A DNA stretch of 64,000 nucleotides, taken from contig NC_068556.1 in the NCBI RefSeq assembly GCF_022201045.2, positions 20,999,501 to 21,063,500 of the forward strand. Direction: 5' to 3'. A program made the position numbers and the translations under genes. Within the stretch, counting starts at the first letter, position 1. Each line of letters opens with the position of its first letter. The notes beneath the pieces are model-generated. The model was not told where the DNA came from. It searched no databases and saw only the letters and a program-made list of their open reading frames with translations. This stretch comes from Citrus sinensis. Taxonomy: Eukaryota > Streptophyta > Magnoliopsida > Sapindales > Rutaceae. This document shows positions 1 through 11,189 of this stretch, piece after piece.

Positions 1-2
1 TG

Positions 3-56
3 CTTGCTTACCAGTTCTTTGATAAGGACCAAGATGGTGGTCCCTTGAGCATGTGA
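3..56 (+). other. possible C-terminal exon tail of a gene entering from the left
   Basis: From position 3 an open frame reads LAYQFFDKDQDGGPLSM and ends at TGA (54-56). An AATAAA-rich stretch follows at about 122-137 and could serve as a poly(A) signal. The frame is too short to name a family. The DKDQDG string recalls an EF-hand loop, but that is not enough for a call. It may be chance. Confidence 0.2.
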
Positions 57-456
57 AACTACTTTAATGCGATCACATGAAATGCCACATTTTCACATTT
101 ACAATATGAAAAAGGAACAAAAATAAATAAATAAATAGCTGTTAGGGTTTAATATTTATGGTAGCATATGGGAACTACTATTCTCCTTTTCACAAGTATG
201 ACCATGGGTTTAAGTTCTTTATGGCTCCCATTGAGCTATTAATATGTGTGCGCGATTATTTTCGAGGAGAAATGCTACAACACTTCTGATTTATTGTAAT
301 GAATTGATTCATACATGATATGTGTAATTTGATTTAATATAACCTCCACTTGCATGATAGATTTTTAAAATAGATGTACACATGTCATAGCATCATTTAT
401 TTGTTATATGGCTGACATGGTACCTCTGTTTTATTCTAAAATTTCTCTATTTCTAG

Positions 457-1430
457 TAGGGATGGCAATGGATTGGATCTGATTCAAGATCCAGGTGATC
501 CAAATCCAATCGGATCGGATTTGGTTCGGTTTAAAATGAATTTAGATCGGATTTGGATATTGATGTGCGGATTTAAGGCGGATCTGGAGCAGGTCTGGAT
601 TTATCTTAATATCTAAATTCATATCTATATCCACCCATCTTTTAATTTTATTTTATTTTAAAAGTCTCATAACAATTGTAGAATTATAATGATAATAACA
701 TATTAGTGGTATTTATCATGCATTTAAACTCTTAAAACTTAAATGTTAGTTTTGTAAATTTAAAGGTCAGCCAGCCCCAAAGCATGTACATGTCATATTC
801 AAATTGCAATTCAAGTAATACGACTTGGCAATTTATTTTACTATATTGGCCAAATAATTTTTAAGGAATATAGTTATTCATATATTTAGTCAAATATGAC
901 CATAATAAAAATAATAAAACACTGAATATAAATCATATTTAATTTATATGTCATTATCTAATGTTGTAAGAATGAGGGTGGGTGTGTGTGGATATTAGAA
1001 TGATGAAGGAGACAATAGAATATTAGATTTATCTTACCCCAGTAATTACTTTCAAAGAATATTTTATTATCTTTCTTATTTGTTGTTTTGGTGTAAAAGT
1101 ATAAACTACAATATTTATTATATTTTGAGATAAATTATATAATTTATTTGTTATCAAAACATTTTAACCTTCAATTTTCATTCTAAAAAATTATTACTTT
1201 TTTATTGTTGAGTTTTAGAATTCATGACGGATCTAGAGTATATTTGAATTTTAATTTTTTTTTCGGATTTGGAGCAAATGTAGATATTTATTTCTTTTTT
1301 TGATCTGGATACGGAGCGAAAAATATGGATTCATGACGGATCTGGAGCAGATACGGATCTTGATTTTTATTATGGATCTGGATCTGGAGCAGAGTAGATC
1401 CAACCCATATCTGCCCCATTGTCATCCCTA
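457..1430. mobile_element. non-autonomous hAT-type DNA transposon (974 bp)
   Basis: The left end reads TAGGGATGGCAATGG and the right end CCATTGTCATCCCTA, which are imperfect terminal inverted repeats of hAT type. An exact 8-bp target-site duplication, ATTTCTAG, flanks the element at 449-456 and 1431-1438. Subterminal regions are rich in GGATCTG / GATCTGGAGC repeats, a common feature of plant hAT ends. No transposase frame is visible, so it must have moved with enzyme supplied elsewhere. The perfect duplication sets the borders to the base. Confidence 0.9.
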
Positions 1431-1438
1431 ATTTCTAG

Positions 1439-2490
1439 ATGCGGACATCAATATTTTATAAAATACTATATATTTGAATTAATTGTAAATACCTAATTAT
1501 AAAAAAAAATTAAAAGAAAACCATGAACTGTGTAATATAAGCGGCACAAAGATATACTATTTTTTGTTGATGGCTAACTTTCGGTCCTATACAGAGGAAC
1601 TTTCCATGTTTGTATATGTAGGGTTATAGTAGGCGACCAAATAATAATAATGACAGAATTAAATTTAGTTTGCTCTTTTCCAATCGAGTACAGCTAGGCC
1701 ATGCACATTCTCTGAGTGTGAAATTCCATGCGAAAATCATAATGTCGACTCCATGCGTACTTGGTTTGTTCCTCACGTGCCACACAGCACCGCACATTAA
1801 TAAAAAGTCTTCAACAACTTTTGTGAATGTCAGAATAATTATAATAAGTAGTAGGACATTAGCAGATTAATAGATTAATCTTACCTTAATTTGTGGACTG
1901 CTTGGTGATTATTAATTATTTTTTTTATTAGTAACATGGATGCTTCTGCAGCTCGCAGATAAGCAAAAAAAGCCAGAAAGTGATCCAAACGAAGGTAATG
2001 ATGAGGAGCAACGAGCTCACATTGCAGTAGCAGTTTATGGAATATGCGTATGGCAGTTTTTTTTTTTCTGGGTTCAGGGATTCTATGAACTGTGATGTGG
2101 TTGTTAAGAGGGATGTTTCGTTTTTCTTCACGTAAGGTTAGTATAATGAAGTTTCGCAACTGACATTCACATCTGGCCATTTATTCGGAGCTTAAAAACA
2201 CGATCACAATGTGATGGGACATTTTTATTCTTGGAGCTGCAGCTTATCCAGAATGAGACAAGTCAAAATTATTTTTACCGTATTCCAATGCGCGCTTGTT
2301 GACTTAAGATTCCACTTGGTCAATAGGCGAGCCTAAAGTCAACATTGTATGGCAATGCCTACCATTAAAGAAAGGATGGAGGGCCGTCCATTCTCCTTCC
2401 CAGCTTGAAGACGATATATTCTTATTTTCTAATTGACTTTGTTAAATCATTTGCTGACATTCGTACATGTGTTTTTAAGTTAAAATATTG
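1439..2490. other. AT-rich intergenic DNA
   Basis: No gene, RNA gene or bordered repeat was recognised. The open frames here are short and lack family features. Confidence 0.6.
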
Positions 2491-3085
2491 TGAAACTCGC
2501 AAGGGTACCGAATAATTTAATTGATTTATTGTGAAGAAAAGAAAAGCCGTAAAATAAACAGTAGCCGCAAAATGAACAGTAGCCGCAAGATGAACAGTAG
2601 CCGCAAGATGAACAGTAGTCACTGGTGGCTATAAATAGAGGAGTGCTCCTCCTTATTGTTTGTATCCAAAATCCAAGAGAAGCAATCCAATTGAAAGCAT
2701 TCAATTGGTGAATGCAAGTGAAGCGTTGAGAGCTTCCAACATGGGAGAGAAATATTCTTAAGCATGTAGTTATATTGAAGGAACATTTGGCTCCTCAATA
2801 TGGGTATTACGGGTTTGCTTTGTTAAGGGGTATTTCTCAGGATTATGTATTTGGGGCTTGGGTGAGAGAAAATTATTTCTGAGAGTGGTTGTAATAATTT
2901 TCCACATAGTGAATATTTTTCTCTGGTTGTCTTGTGACAACGGCCGTGGTTTTTCTCTGGATTTAGAGTTTTCCACGTAAATCTTGTGTTGTGTGATTGG
3001 TATATTCTCCATTTAATTTTTTATTAATTTGTTGCTTGATAAAATTGCTTGGAGAGATCTTGGGAGGAAACTCAATTTCCTAACA
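2491..3085 (+). mobile_element. probable Ty1/copia-type solo LTR
   Basis: The segment begins TGAAAC, ends CCTAACA, and is flanked by the same 5 bases TATTG at 2486-2490 and 3086-3090, as expected for an LTR retrotransposon insertion. Inside lie a TATA box (TATAAATA at 2630-2637) and, near the 3' side, the TTTTCTCTGG / TTTCCACGT text typical of copia LTRs. No primer-binding site follows the 3' end and no internal coding region is present, so this looks like a solo LTR left by recombination. The 5' border rests mainly on the duplication; a start at TGTTAA (2440) was considered but has no matching flank. Confidence 0.6.
2555..2620 (+). repeat. four 18-bp tandem repeats upstream of the LTR TATA box
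   Basis: The unit around AACAGTAGCCGCAAGATG recurs with an exact 18-base period (AACAG at 2557, 2575, 2593, 2611), ending 10 bases before the TATA box. Tandem boxes in this place act as inducible enhancers in the tobacco retrotransposon Tnt1; a similar role here is inference. Confidence 0.8.
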
Positions 3086-4875
3086 TATTGTGCTTTTACT
3101 TTTTAAATTAGGAAATCAGAATTCGAAATGGAAATAATTGATAGTGTTTATTTATTGAAATAGAAGTGAGAATGAAAATAAAACACGTGAGACCCGTATG
3201 TTTTTAAGATTTAAGAAATATAAACTTGATTCCCATGGGGAGGTTTCCATTCCTTGAAGTTCTCATTTTATTCTCACCTAAATTTCATTATTCTACTTTT
3301 GTCTTTAATTAAAATATTATAATGTTATATTATTGATATTATTATTATTATTAACAATAATTATTTTGAATAAAAACAATCACAATTATTATAATAAATA
3401 ATACCAATAATCAACAATAGTGACACGGCTCATTCCGATTCTCATTTCTACAGTTAAAGTAAATAATTTATTTTAATTCTCATACTCAATTCCGATTTCA
3501 GTCCATTCCGATTATCGATTAGTAAATGCATCGTCAGTTTCTTATTATGAAAGAAAGTGGTTATAAACTTAGGGATTCAAAATAAAATATGGAAATTAAA
3601 GGGTGCTAATTAAAACAAAAAATGAGGAATTTTTTGTATTATTATAGTACATTTTATTATATATTCAAATGAGAAATGTTTCAAGTTCTATAACGTGTAT
3701 ATTTGTAGAAAGATTACCTTTCAAATGTCAAATATTTGAAGGCAAATTGAGTCTCGTTCATGACAGAACTATTCAAGTAGTGTCTTGACCGGACAAATTT
3801 CTGATTTGATGGATCTTTTGATGTTGATAATACAAAGAAATGAAACTAAAAAAGAATAATAATGATAACGACACAGAGAAAAGAAGACAGGACGATTACA
3901 CCGAAATTGAATCCTCCTGAGTCTATATGGACGGGCCATAACAGATAAAATGGGCCCTTGGATGATATTGGACTTTGGACAATGGGTTTTGATTTCAAAC
4001 GTGTAACAACAAACAACTTACTTTTAGGGCACACTTAAAAGGTTGGGGACCCAAAGGAGTCAGTCCTTCAAAGAAGGTGTCAAAAACCCATTTTTTAAAA
4101 AAATTAAAATAATAAAAGAAATAACAAAACCCTCAAAAGGAAGCCATAAGAATGGATAATCATTGGTTCCTCATGAGCCACTTTTCCAAGTAGACTATGC
4201 CTTTCGAGTTCTTTTGATATTAAAGATATTAAAGATAATCAAAAAAAAAAAAGATAATGAAAATAAGGGCACATGAAGACTTGAAGCACTGACTTTTTAC
4301 AATCAAAATATGAGATCAAAGAGTTAGTGTTGTGCCTCTCTGAAATTTGTCGGTCCTTTTTGGCCATGATGCATACTTTGGGACGTGACAGACAAATCTG
4401 TTCTGACTTGACCGTCCTGATTTTGTTACCTTGACTCCTCGACGTCGCCATGCGCCTTACCTTTCTTTTTTCTCTTTATCGTGCTTGCCATGCCTTTGAG
4501 GAGTCATCTTATGCTTTCGACGTTGCCATGCTTTTGAGATAAAATCACTCTCTCTCTTATATTGTGCTTGCATGTGCTCCCACGGGGACACGCGCTGCTT
4601 CTACATCAAATCATTTCGTATGCTAACGCCAACACCACGCCTTGTCCTTGAGAAATCCTCGCATCATGCCATCCGTCATCATCATTTCAACGCACCTAAC
4701 TCATTATTACATTCCAATTCATTCACACCCCAACACATTATTACATTTAACGATGCATAATGATAAAATTAATGTGTGGTGGAATGTACATTTTTAGGTA
4801 TTCCATCCTCAGGTGAGGTGACTACTAATCTACGACGCCACCTAATTAAGAATTTTTTTTTACTAATGTCTTCGT
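3086..4875. other. AT-rich intergenic DNA
   Basis: Only AT-rich spacer is visible. No open frame shows a recognisable domain and no bordered repeat was found. Confidence 0.6.
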
Positions 4876-5027
4876 AATTTTAAATGAGTGATGCTAAATA
4901 GAGAGAAACTTGAGAGAAATTAGCTTTCTCTTTATCCACCCATACTCTCTTTCCGTCATTTTCTTTAAAATTTCTCTCATTATTCTCTCAGCTTTCTCTC
5001 TACTTAACATTTTTCATTTTAAATTAG
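4876..5027. mobile_element. small foldback MITE
   Basis: About 150 bp form an imperfect inverted repeat. The left arm around 4882-4920 (TAAATGAGTGATGCTAAATA, then GAGAGAAACTTGAGAGAAAT) matches the reverse complement of the right arm at about 4970-5025. Both arms are rich in AGAGAGAAA. There is no coding potential. The ends and target duplication are not certain, so no superfamily is given. Confidence 0.55.
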
Positions 5028-7350
5028 ATACAATTGAAAAGAAAAATGCGTTTGGTCAAAAAATACATGCATAAAAGTATTCACTATATGAAAATTCATG
5101 AGTCCTTAATGAGTTTTAAGTAATTCTGTTTAAGTGTCTACCTGAATTCAAAATATGGGGCAATAAAGCCTAAAAGAGAACATTTTGGATTTTGCCCACC
5201 TTTGAGTCTGCCCGTGCATGCATGCATGCATCTCCCAACCTCCAAATTGCGGCATGACTTTAGGCATTGAATGTTGAATTTTTGCGATATCATTGATGAA
5301 ATTATATACTAGGTTACATTAATGGGGACTTTGACATAACGAAGCCCATATATATATATATATATATTTAATTTGTCTGTTACTCTTGTAACAATAATTC
5401 GGCAAAAATTCCAGAGGGAGCAAGTTAAGTGAAATATATACGTATACAGCAAAGCACTAACCAAAAGCAAATATTTAACGACCCACTTAACGAGAGCCTT
5501 GTTTAATTGCACTGTCAATCCTAATGATTTGTCCGCTTTGATTCGTGCCTTTGTAGTTTATATTATATTATTATAACTGACTCCGGGTTTTTGTATTATT
5601 TTTGCCGGCTCTTCTTTGCATTGTTGCCATCGCCAACTTCTTCTTAGAGAGTCTCAAAAACTATCTTTTCATGGACGAACTAATAAAGACGACATTCTCG
5701 ATTCTTTGAAAACAGATTGTTTAAATAAATTAACGTTGCTCGTGTCATAGTAATATGACCATTGATAATAATTAGATAAAAATAATAATTAAATTATAGC
5801 CAGTGAATAGTGATGGAACTACGTAGAGGCTTGAAGAGCTCTGCCCCACGAACCTCGAGACTCTTATATCTACTATACATTTAATATTTAAAATATCATT
5901 TAACCCTTATCAGTTATTACTGATAATACAGTAGCCCGATTAAGGATTCTGATTCACCCATTGATCTTAACCATGTGCTATTGTATGTAGTACATGCCTG
6001 ACATAATTATTTTACAAGCTCAACACGGGTCGTACAACACACATAAATATGTTCTAAATTCCTAAATTTCGGCAAGATCCAAGTAAATACATAACTAGGC
6101 ATATAGATGAACTACGAAGATGACGAAGAAAAGTTGAAGAAGTAGAAAGATTAGGGCCAGTTTATACTTTGCTAGGTGCATCATGCATGGGACAAAAGAT
6201 CCAAACCAAAAATTTTTAATGTTCATTTGTTCATACTGAAAAATTTTAGACACGTTTCCATTCAATATGTTACGCGTCACTCAATGAATCTTAAACTAGC
6301 ACAAATTCGACAGCAGATGACGATAACATTTCCTGAAACTATATTATCTTTGATCTAGCTAGATACCGAGTGAACAGGGCCATGCCATGCGTGCACTTTG
6401 TTTGTGCTTGGGAATTTTTAATTTAAAGTAAGATAATACAATGATACCAAAAGCAGTTTCTTTATGCGCAAGTACGATCAGGAGGCTCAATAAGAATTAA
6501 AACCTCGGAATTATCTTTGTAGAAATGGCTTTGGTGGCAACGATAGTTAATTAAGTAAATTTCAATCCCTTTCAATAAACATTTATTAGGCCAGAATAAA
6601 CAAATGCAATACCACTACAAAGCCATTCATTAACAGCCTTGCAAGTATATATATGGTGTCTTTTTGTCACCGAAAAGATGCCAACATTAAGCTTCACCTT
6701 ATTTTTCTTAACAATCATTAAATTCGCAGAGTTTTACCCTTTTTTTTTTTTTTTGAAAAACAGAATATAGATAATATATGGGTGAATATTATGCCGAGAA
6801 ATTATTCCAATTACCCAATTAAAAAAAAAAAGAAAAAAAGTAGCACTAATATGCAGGAAAACTCAAAAACACTTCTCACTTAATTAAGAAGGGAAATGGA
6901 TTATCAATGGTAAAGCCATCCTATGTTGAGATAGGGTAAACATCCCAAGTAATTTAGAATATTTGCTTAACCAATATAGTATTAAAAAAACAAGCAATGT
7001 GTCCTTTGAAATTAAATTTCAATGCTAAAATTAAGAATCTTTTAGAATTACTGAACTTATTTCTTTCACTTAATTTTGCCCTACCTAAACTAAATTTATG
7101 GTCATAAAACTGTTACAACATAGCTGAACCCATGAAACATCTCCGAAGTAAAAACAGGCTAACACATCAAATAATAATAATTAATTAACAATGATAAATT
7201 GTCATCATTATAAGATATATATGTATATATATATTTAGAAGAAGACAAGTTTTGGTGAGATACGTTTGGTCTGGACTAAAATTATTTATTTATTTATTCT
7301 TATTATTAATATTATTTTTAATTATAGAAATTGAAAGAGTCTTGCTCTCA
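5028..7350. other. AT-rich intergenic DNA with simple repeats
   Basis: The stretch holds a TGCATGCATGCATGCATC run at about 5215-5231 and a (TA)n run at about 5349-5367. No gene was seen. The last part is presumably promoter of the kinase gene downstream. Confidence 0.55.
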
Positions 7351-8469
7351 AAAGCCTTAAATTAGGTAACCCCCGCGCTTTTCTCCTTCTATTTCTCTTT
7401 CCCTTTCAAAAAACGTACGTCCCCTTTCTGGTTGGTTGGTTTCAGTTCCCAATTCCCAATTCCCATTCTTTTTAGAATTCTATCCAATTTCACAAGACAA
7501 AACAAAACCCATCTCTTATCTCTATCCATTTAACCCATTCCGCCGCAAAAGCTTAATTTTTTTTAGCCCTTTTTTTTTCTGGTCGTTGTCGTGCGGTAAA
7601 GGCGGTGCTGGTGGTGCTGGTTTATGAATATGATGATGTCATGAGAAAGCTTTGATTTTGACTCAAAAATTCTAAAACCCACCACCGACTCTGCTTTGTT
7701 GTGTTTAATCTCTGAATTCTTCTCCGCCATTTCTTATTTTCGGGAGTCAACTTTTTCGTCTTTCTTTTGGGTTTTTGCTGTTTTGCCTGCGTGCTTCTGG
7801 GTCTTTTTTTATTTTTTGTTTAAATTTTTTTGATTTTTTTAGTTTTATTTTGTGGTGTTTGGAAATCTGAGTCATTAGCTTTGTTCAGAGATAATAGTGG
7901 GAAAAAGGTCGTTTTCTTACGGTTTACTTTTGTTTTAATGAAAAGTAAATAGAAATTCTTAAAAAAAAGGATGGTGGGTGATTGAAAAAATTATGATGTT
8001 GAACTAGAGAGGTCAATTTTACCGGTCAACATCTGTGGGGAAGTGGGTTTTCGGTTTACTTATTGGTCACCTTTTTTAAATTAGTTTTATTTTTTATTCT
8101 TTTGTTATAATGTCAGTGTAGGAGCTTATTAGAACAGCAATTGTGGTTGGTGAAACCGGGTTCTGTTTGATTTTTTTTTTAATTTATTATTATCATGATT
8201 ATCGGACTTTGTTGGTGAATATTTATGGTTAAGAAGTTGCTAAATTGTGCTAATATGTGTTTGTCTTTGATGGGTTTGATTTAGATTAGTTAATTGATGT
8301 TCTTGATGATGGCGGTGATGATGATGAAAGAATTGGTCATGTTTATTTAAGATATCAAAAAGATAATTTTTTCTGGGTTTTGCTACTTTTCAAGATCTTT
8401 TTTTGTGTTGAATATAAGTTACTCTTTGCTATTTAAGGTGTGGTTTACCTTTGTTTGGATTATTGAAAT
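7351..8469 (+). promoter_or_regulatory. probable promoter and 5' leader of the kinase gene
   Basis: A CT- and TTC-rich stretch from about 7375 resembles a plant 5' untranslated leader. The T-rich sequence from about 7740 to 8440 looks like a leader intron, with a possible acceptor at TATTTAAG just before 8439. Leader start and splice sites are not certain. No long frame is open here. Confidence 0.45.
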
Positions 8470-11189
8470 ATGGATTTGACCACAAAAGATGACCTTGGAG
8501 TTGTTGACTCACTAAGGAAATCTGATAATGAAGAGGGAAGTGTAAATTCAAAAGTGAAGGGGACAGGAAGTTTGAGTAGCAAAGACATGCTTTTTAGAGC
8601 GGATAAAATTGATCTAAAAAGTTTGGATATGCAGCTGGAGAAGCACTTGAGCTGGGTTTGGTCCAGAAATGAAAGCCAGAGGCCTAAAGAAGAGTGGGAG
8701 ATTGATTTATCTAAATTGGATATGAGGAATTTGATAGCTCAGGGAACCTATGGTTCCGTTTATCGTGGTACTTATGATAATCAAGAAGTTGCAGGTATTA
8801 TCATCAGTTCCTTTCTCCTAATGATTAGTATTGTCATTTTCAGGCTAATATGTTTAGTGGAGCTTATCTATACTTTCAAGTGGTTGCATATGTGATAGTT
8901 TTATTTACTTTTTGATATGTAATTTTGTCTGTTGGTTGTGTTTCAATTTAAGGGATCAGTCAGATTTTGAATACTCTGTTGCTTAAAACTGTATTGGCTT
9001 TTGTTAAATTACTATTTATTTTTCTGCTTGGTCTCTGCTGTTGGTTGAGGTTAATATATCCCAGTTATATAATATTGCCTTGCAGCTTTGATCAAATTAG
9101 TCAAACTTACCCTCCTTCATTCTTAAGTCTTGTTGATTTATAAAATTGACCATGCTGCTTGGTTAAATATTTTAGTGAAGCTATTGGATTGGGGAGAGGA
9201 TGGTATGGCCACAACTGCTGAAACTGCTGCTCTGCGGTCATCATTTCAGCAAGAGGTTGCTGTATGGCAAAAGCTCGACCATCCGAATGTTACGAAAGTA
9301 CAACTCATTCTTACCTTGTTATTTGTTCTACTGATCACCATGATGGGTACAAACATTTAAATGTAAAAACTTGGACAAAGACTTTTAAGGGATTCTATTT
9401 TGTATTAACTAGTGAAATATTAGGAATGTAGTCACCACTTGTTTTTGGCACCTTGTTTTTGGCACCTTGTTTTTGGCACCTGCCTCTTTGACATAGTGGC
9501 ACCTGCCTCTTTGACATGGTATGATTATATATCTACATTAATTAATGTAGTAAAATTAAAAGCTCTATTGAATTTTTTAAATATTGTGATATAATTGTAT
9601 CCATTTCAATTTTGATTACAGTTTGTTGGAGCTTCTGTGGGAACCTCAAACCTTAAGATTCCTTCAAAAACCGCTTCAGTTGATGGAAATGCTGCTGTTC
9701 CTGCTAGGGCATGTTGCGTTGTTGTGGAGTATCTTCCCGGTGGGAACCTGAAACAGTATTTGATAAGGAATAGGCGGAAGAAACTGGCTTTAAAGATTGT
9801 GATACAACTTGCTTTGGACCTTTCTAGAGGGTGAGTTCTGGTTTCTTGACATTCTTGGCTTGAAATCTCTATGTATGTGTCTATACATATTTCTTATTGT
9901 TGGTTTTTTTGCTTTGCTTTTCAGTCTTAGTTACTTGCATTCAAAGAAAATAGTACATCGTGATGTCAAAACAGAAAACATGTTACTGGATTCACAAAGA
10001 ACTCTCAAAATTGCTGACTTTGGTGTTGCCCGTGTTGAAGCTCAGAACCCAAGAGACATGACTGGTGAAACTGGTACCCTAGGATACATGGCTCCAGAGG
10101 TATTCATGCCTATTTTAAACTTGTTTTGTATTTGCGTAGCGAGAATAGTCAAAATACAAAAAGGAAGTTTTCATCATTCATAAGGAGTGAGTAGAAATAA
10201 TGTTAATTGGTGTTTTGAGTGAGTCCAGAAAGGGGAGAGCATTTTGAAACTTGAGTGAGGATCCAGTTTCTAATGTTATATAGTGTGGTACTATTATATG
10301 TTAGACTTTCTTTGAAGAAGTGATACTATTATCTGTAGGATTATGTTTGTACAAACCTATCACATAGAAACTGAAGAACGCATTCATAAATCATTTTAAA
10401 TGAACAATTTTTTTCTGTTTTCATGTGTGTCTCTAGTTAGACGCCTGCTGATATACCATGCATGTGTTCCCAGTGATGGGCCTTACACCAAGATACCCTG
10501 TGCAGGTTCTCCAGGGAAAGCCTTATAATAGAAGGTGCGATGTCTACAGTTTTGGCATATGCTTATGGGAAATTTATTGCTGCGATATGCCTTACCCAGA
10601 TCTTAGCTTTGCTGATGTGTCATCTGCTGTTGTTAGGCAGGTTAGTTCTTTGATAGATGATTTATTTTTACACTGCAAGTTTTGTCTGCTTCCGTTGTAT
10701 AAGGTTTGCAATATCAACTTGAGAAAAGAGATAGTTAGTTGAAAAGATCAACTAATCCATGAAGTGTTCGTCTTTCAGGATTTAAGTGGAGACCATACTT
10801 TTTCCTTTTAACATCTATGAAATTTTAAACAGCTTAAACCAACAGAAAAGAGAAAGTTAGGCGAGAAAAATTTCATGTTTTTTCTCCTATTATAAACTAC
10901 TGTAATTATTGCATGTTTACATGTAGTCAAAAAGTTTTGAAATTAATGTTGAGAGCGTCATTCTGTATGGATTTATTGGCAGAATTTACGCCCGGAGATC
11001 CCCAGATGTTGTCCGAGTTCTTTGGCAAATATCATGCGAAAATGTTGGGATGCAAATGCAGAAAAACGTCCAGAAATGGGTGAGGTGGTGAAGATGTTAG
11101 AAGCGATTGATACAAGCAAGGGAGGAGGGATGATACCTGAAGACCAGGCTACGGGTTGTTTCTGTTTTAGCCCTGTACGTGGTCCCTGA
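8470..11189 (+). CDS. Raf-like serine/threonine protein kinase (MAPKKK C-group, MRK1-like)
   Basis: Six coding exons (8470-8794, 9176-9297, 9622-9830, 9925-10099, 10506-10640, 10983-11189) give 390 residues. The kinase domain is complete. The glycine loop [12 protein letters not shown] is in exon 1, the ATP-binding Lys110 in VAVKLL is made across the first junction, the catalytic loop is HRDVKTEN (Asp232), then DFG (250-252) and APE ending at 277. The N-terminal block [20 protein letters not shown] and the tail GGGMIPEDQ...GCFCF mark the plant Raf-like group containing Arabidopsis MRK1 (At3g63260, about the same length) and At3g22750. These are soluble kinases; relatives CBC1/CBC2 act in stomatal CO2 and blue-light signalling, but the role of this member is not known from sequence. 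The start is the first ATG after in-frame stops and matches the family N terminus. Confidence 0.93.
9438..9519 (+). repeat. short tandem repeats in kinase intron 2
   Basis: Three 14-bp units of CTTGTTTTTGGCAC are followed by two 22-bp units of TGGCACCTGCCTCTTTGACA plus two bases. The pair sharing GGCACC suggests slippage in two steps. Confidence 0.85.

Noticed and set aside
2440-3085. Longer LTR starting at TGTTAA with TAACA at the end
   Set aside because: The ends pair well but the flanks GACTT and TATTG do not match; the 2491 start has a matching duplication.
5345-5370. (TA)n run and other simple repeats as possible regulatory sites
   Set aside because: These are ordinary microsatellites with no adjacent gene start.
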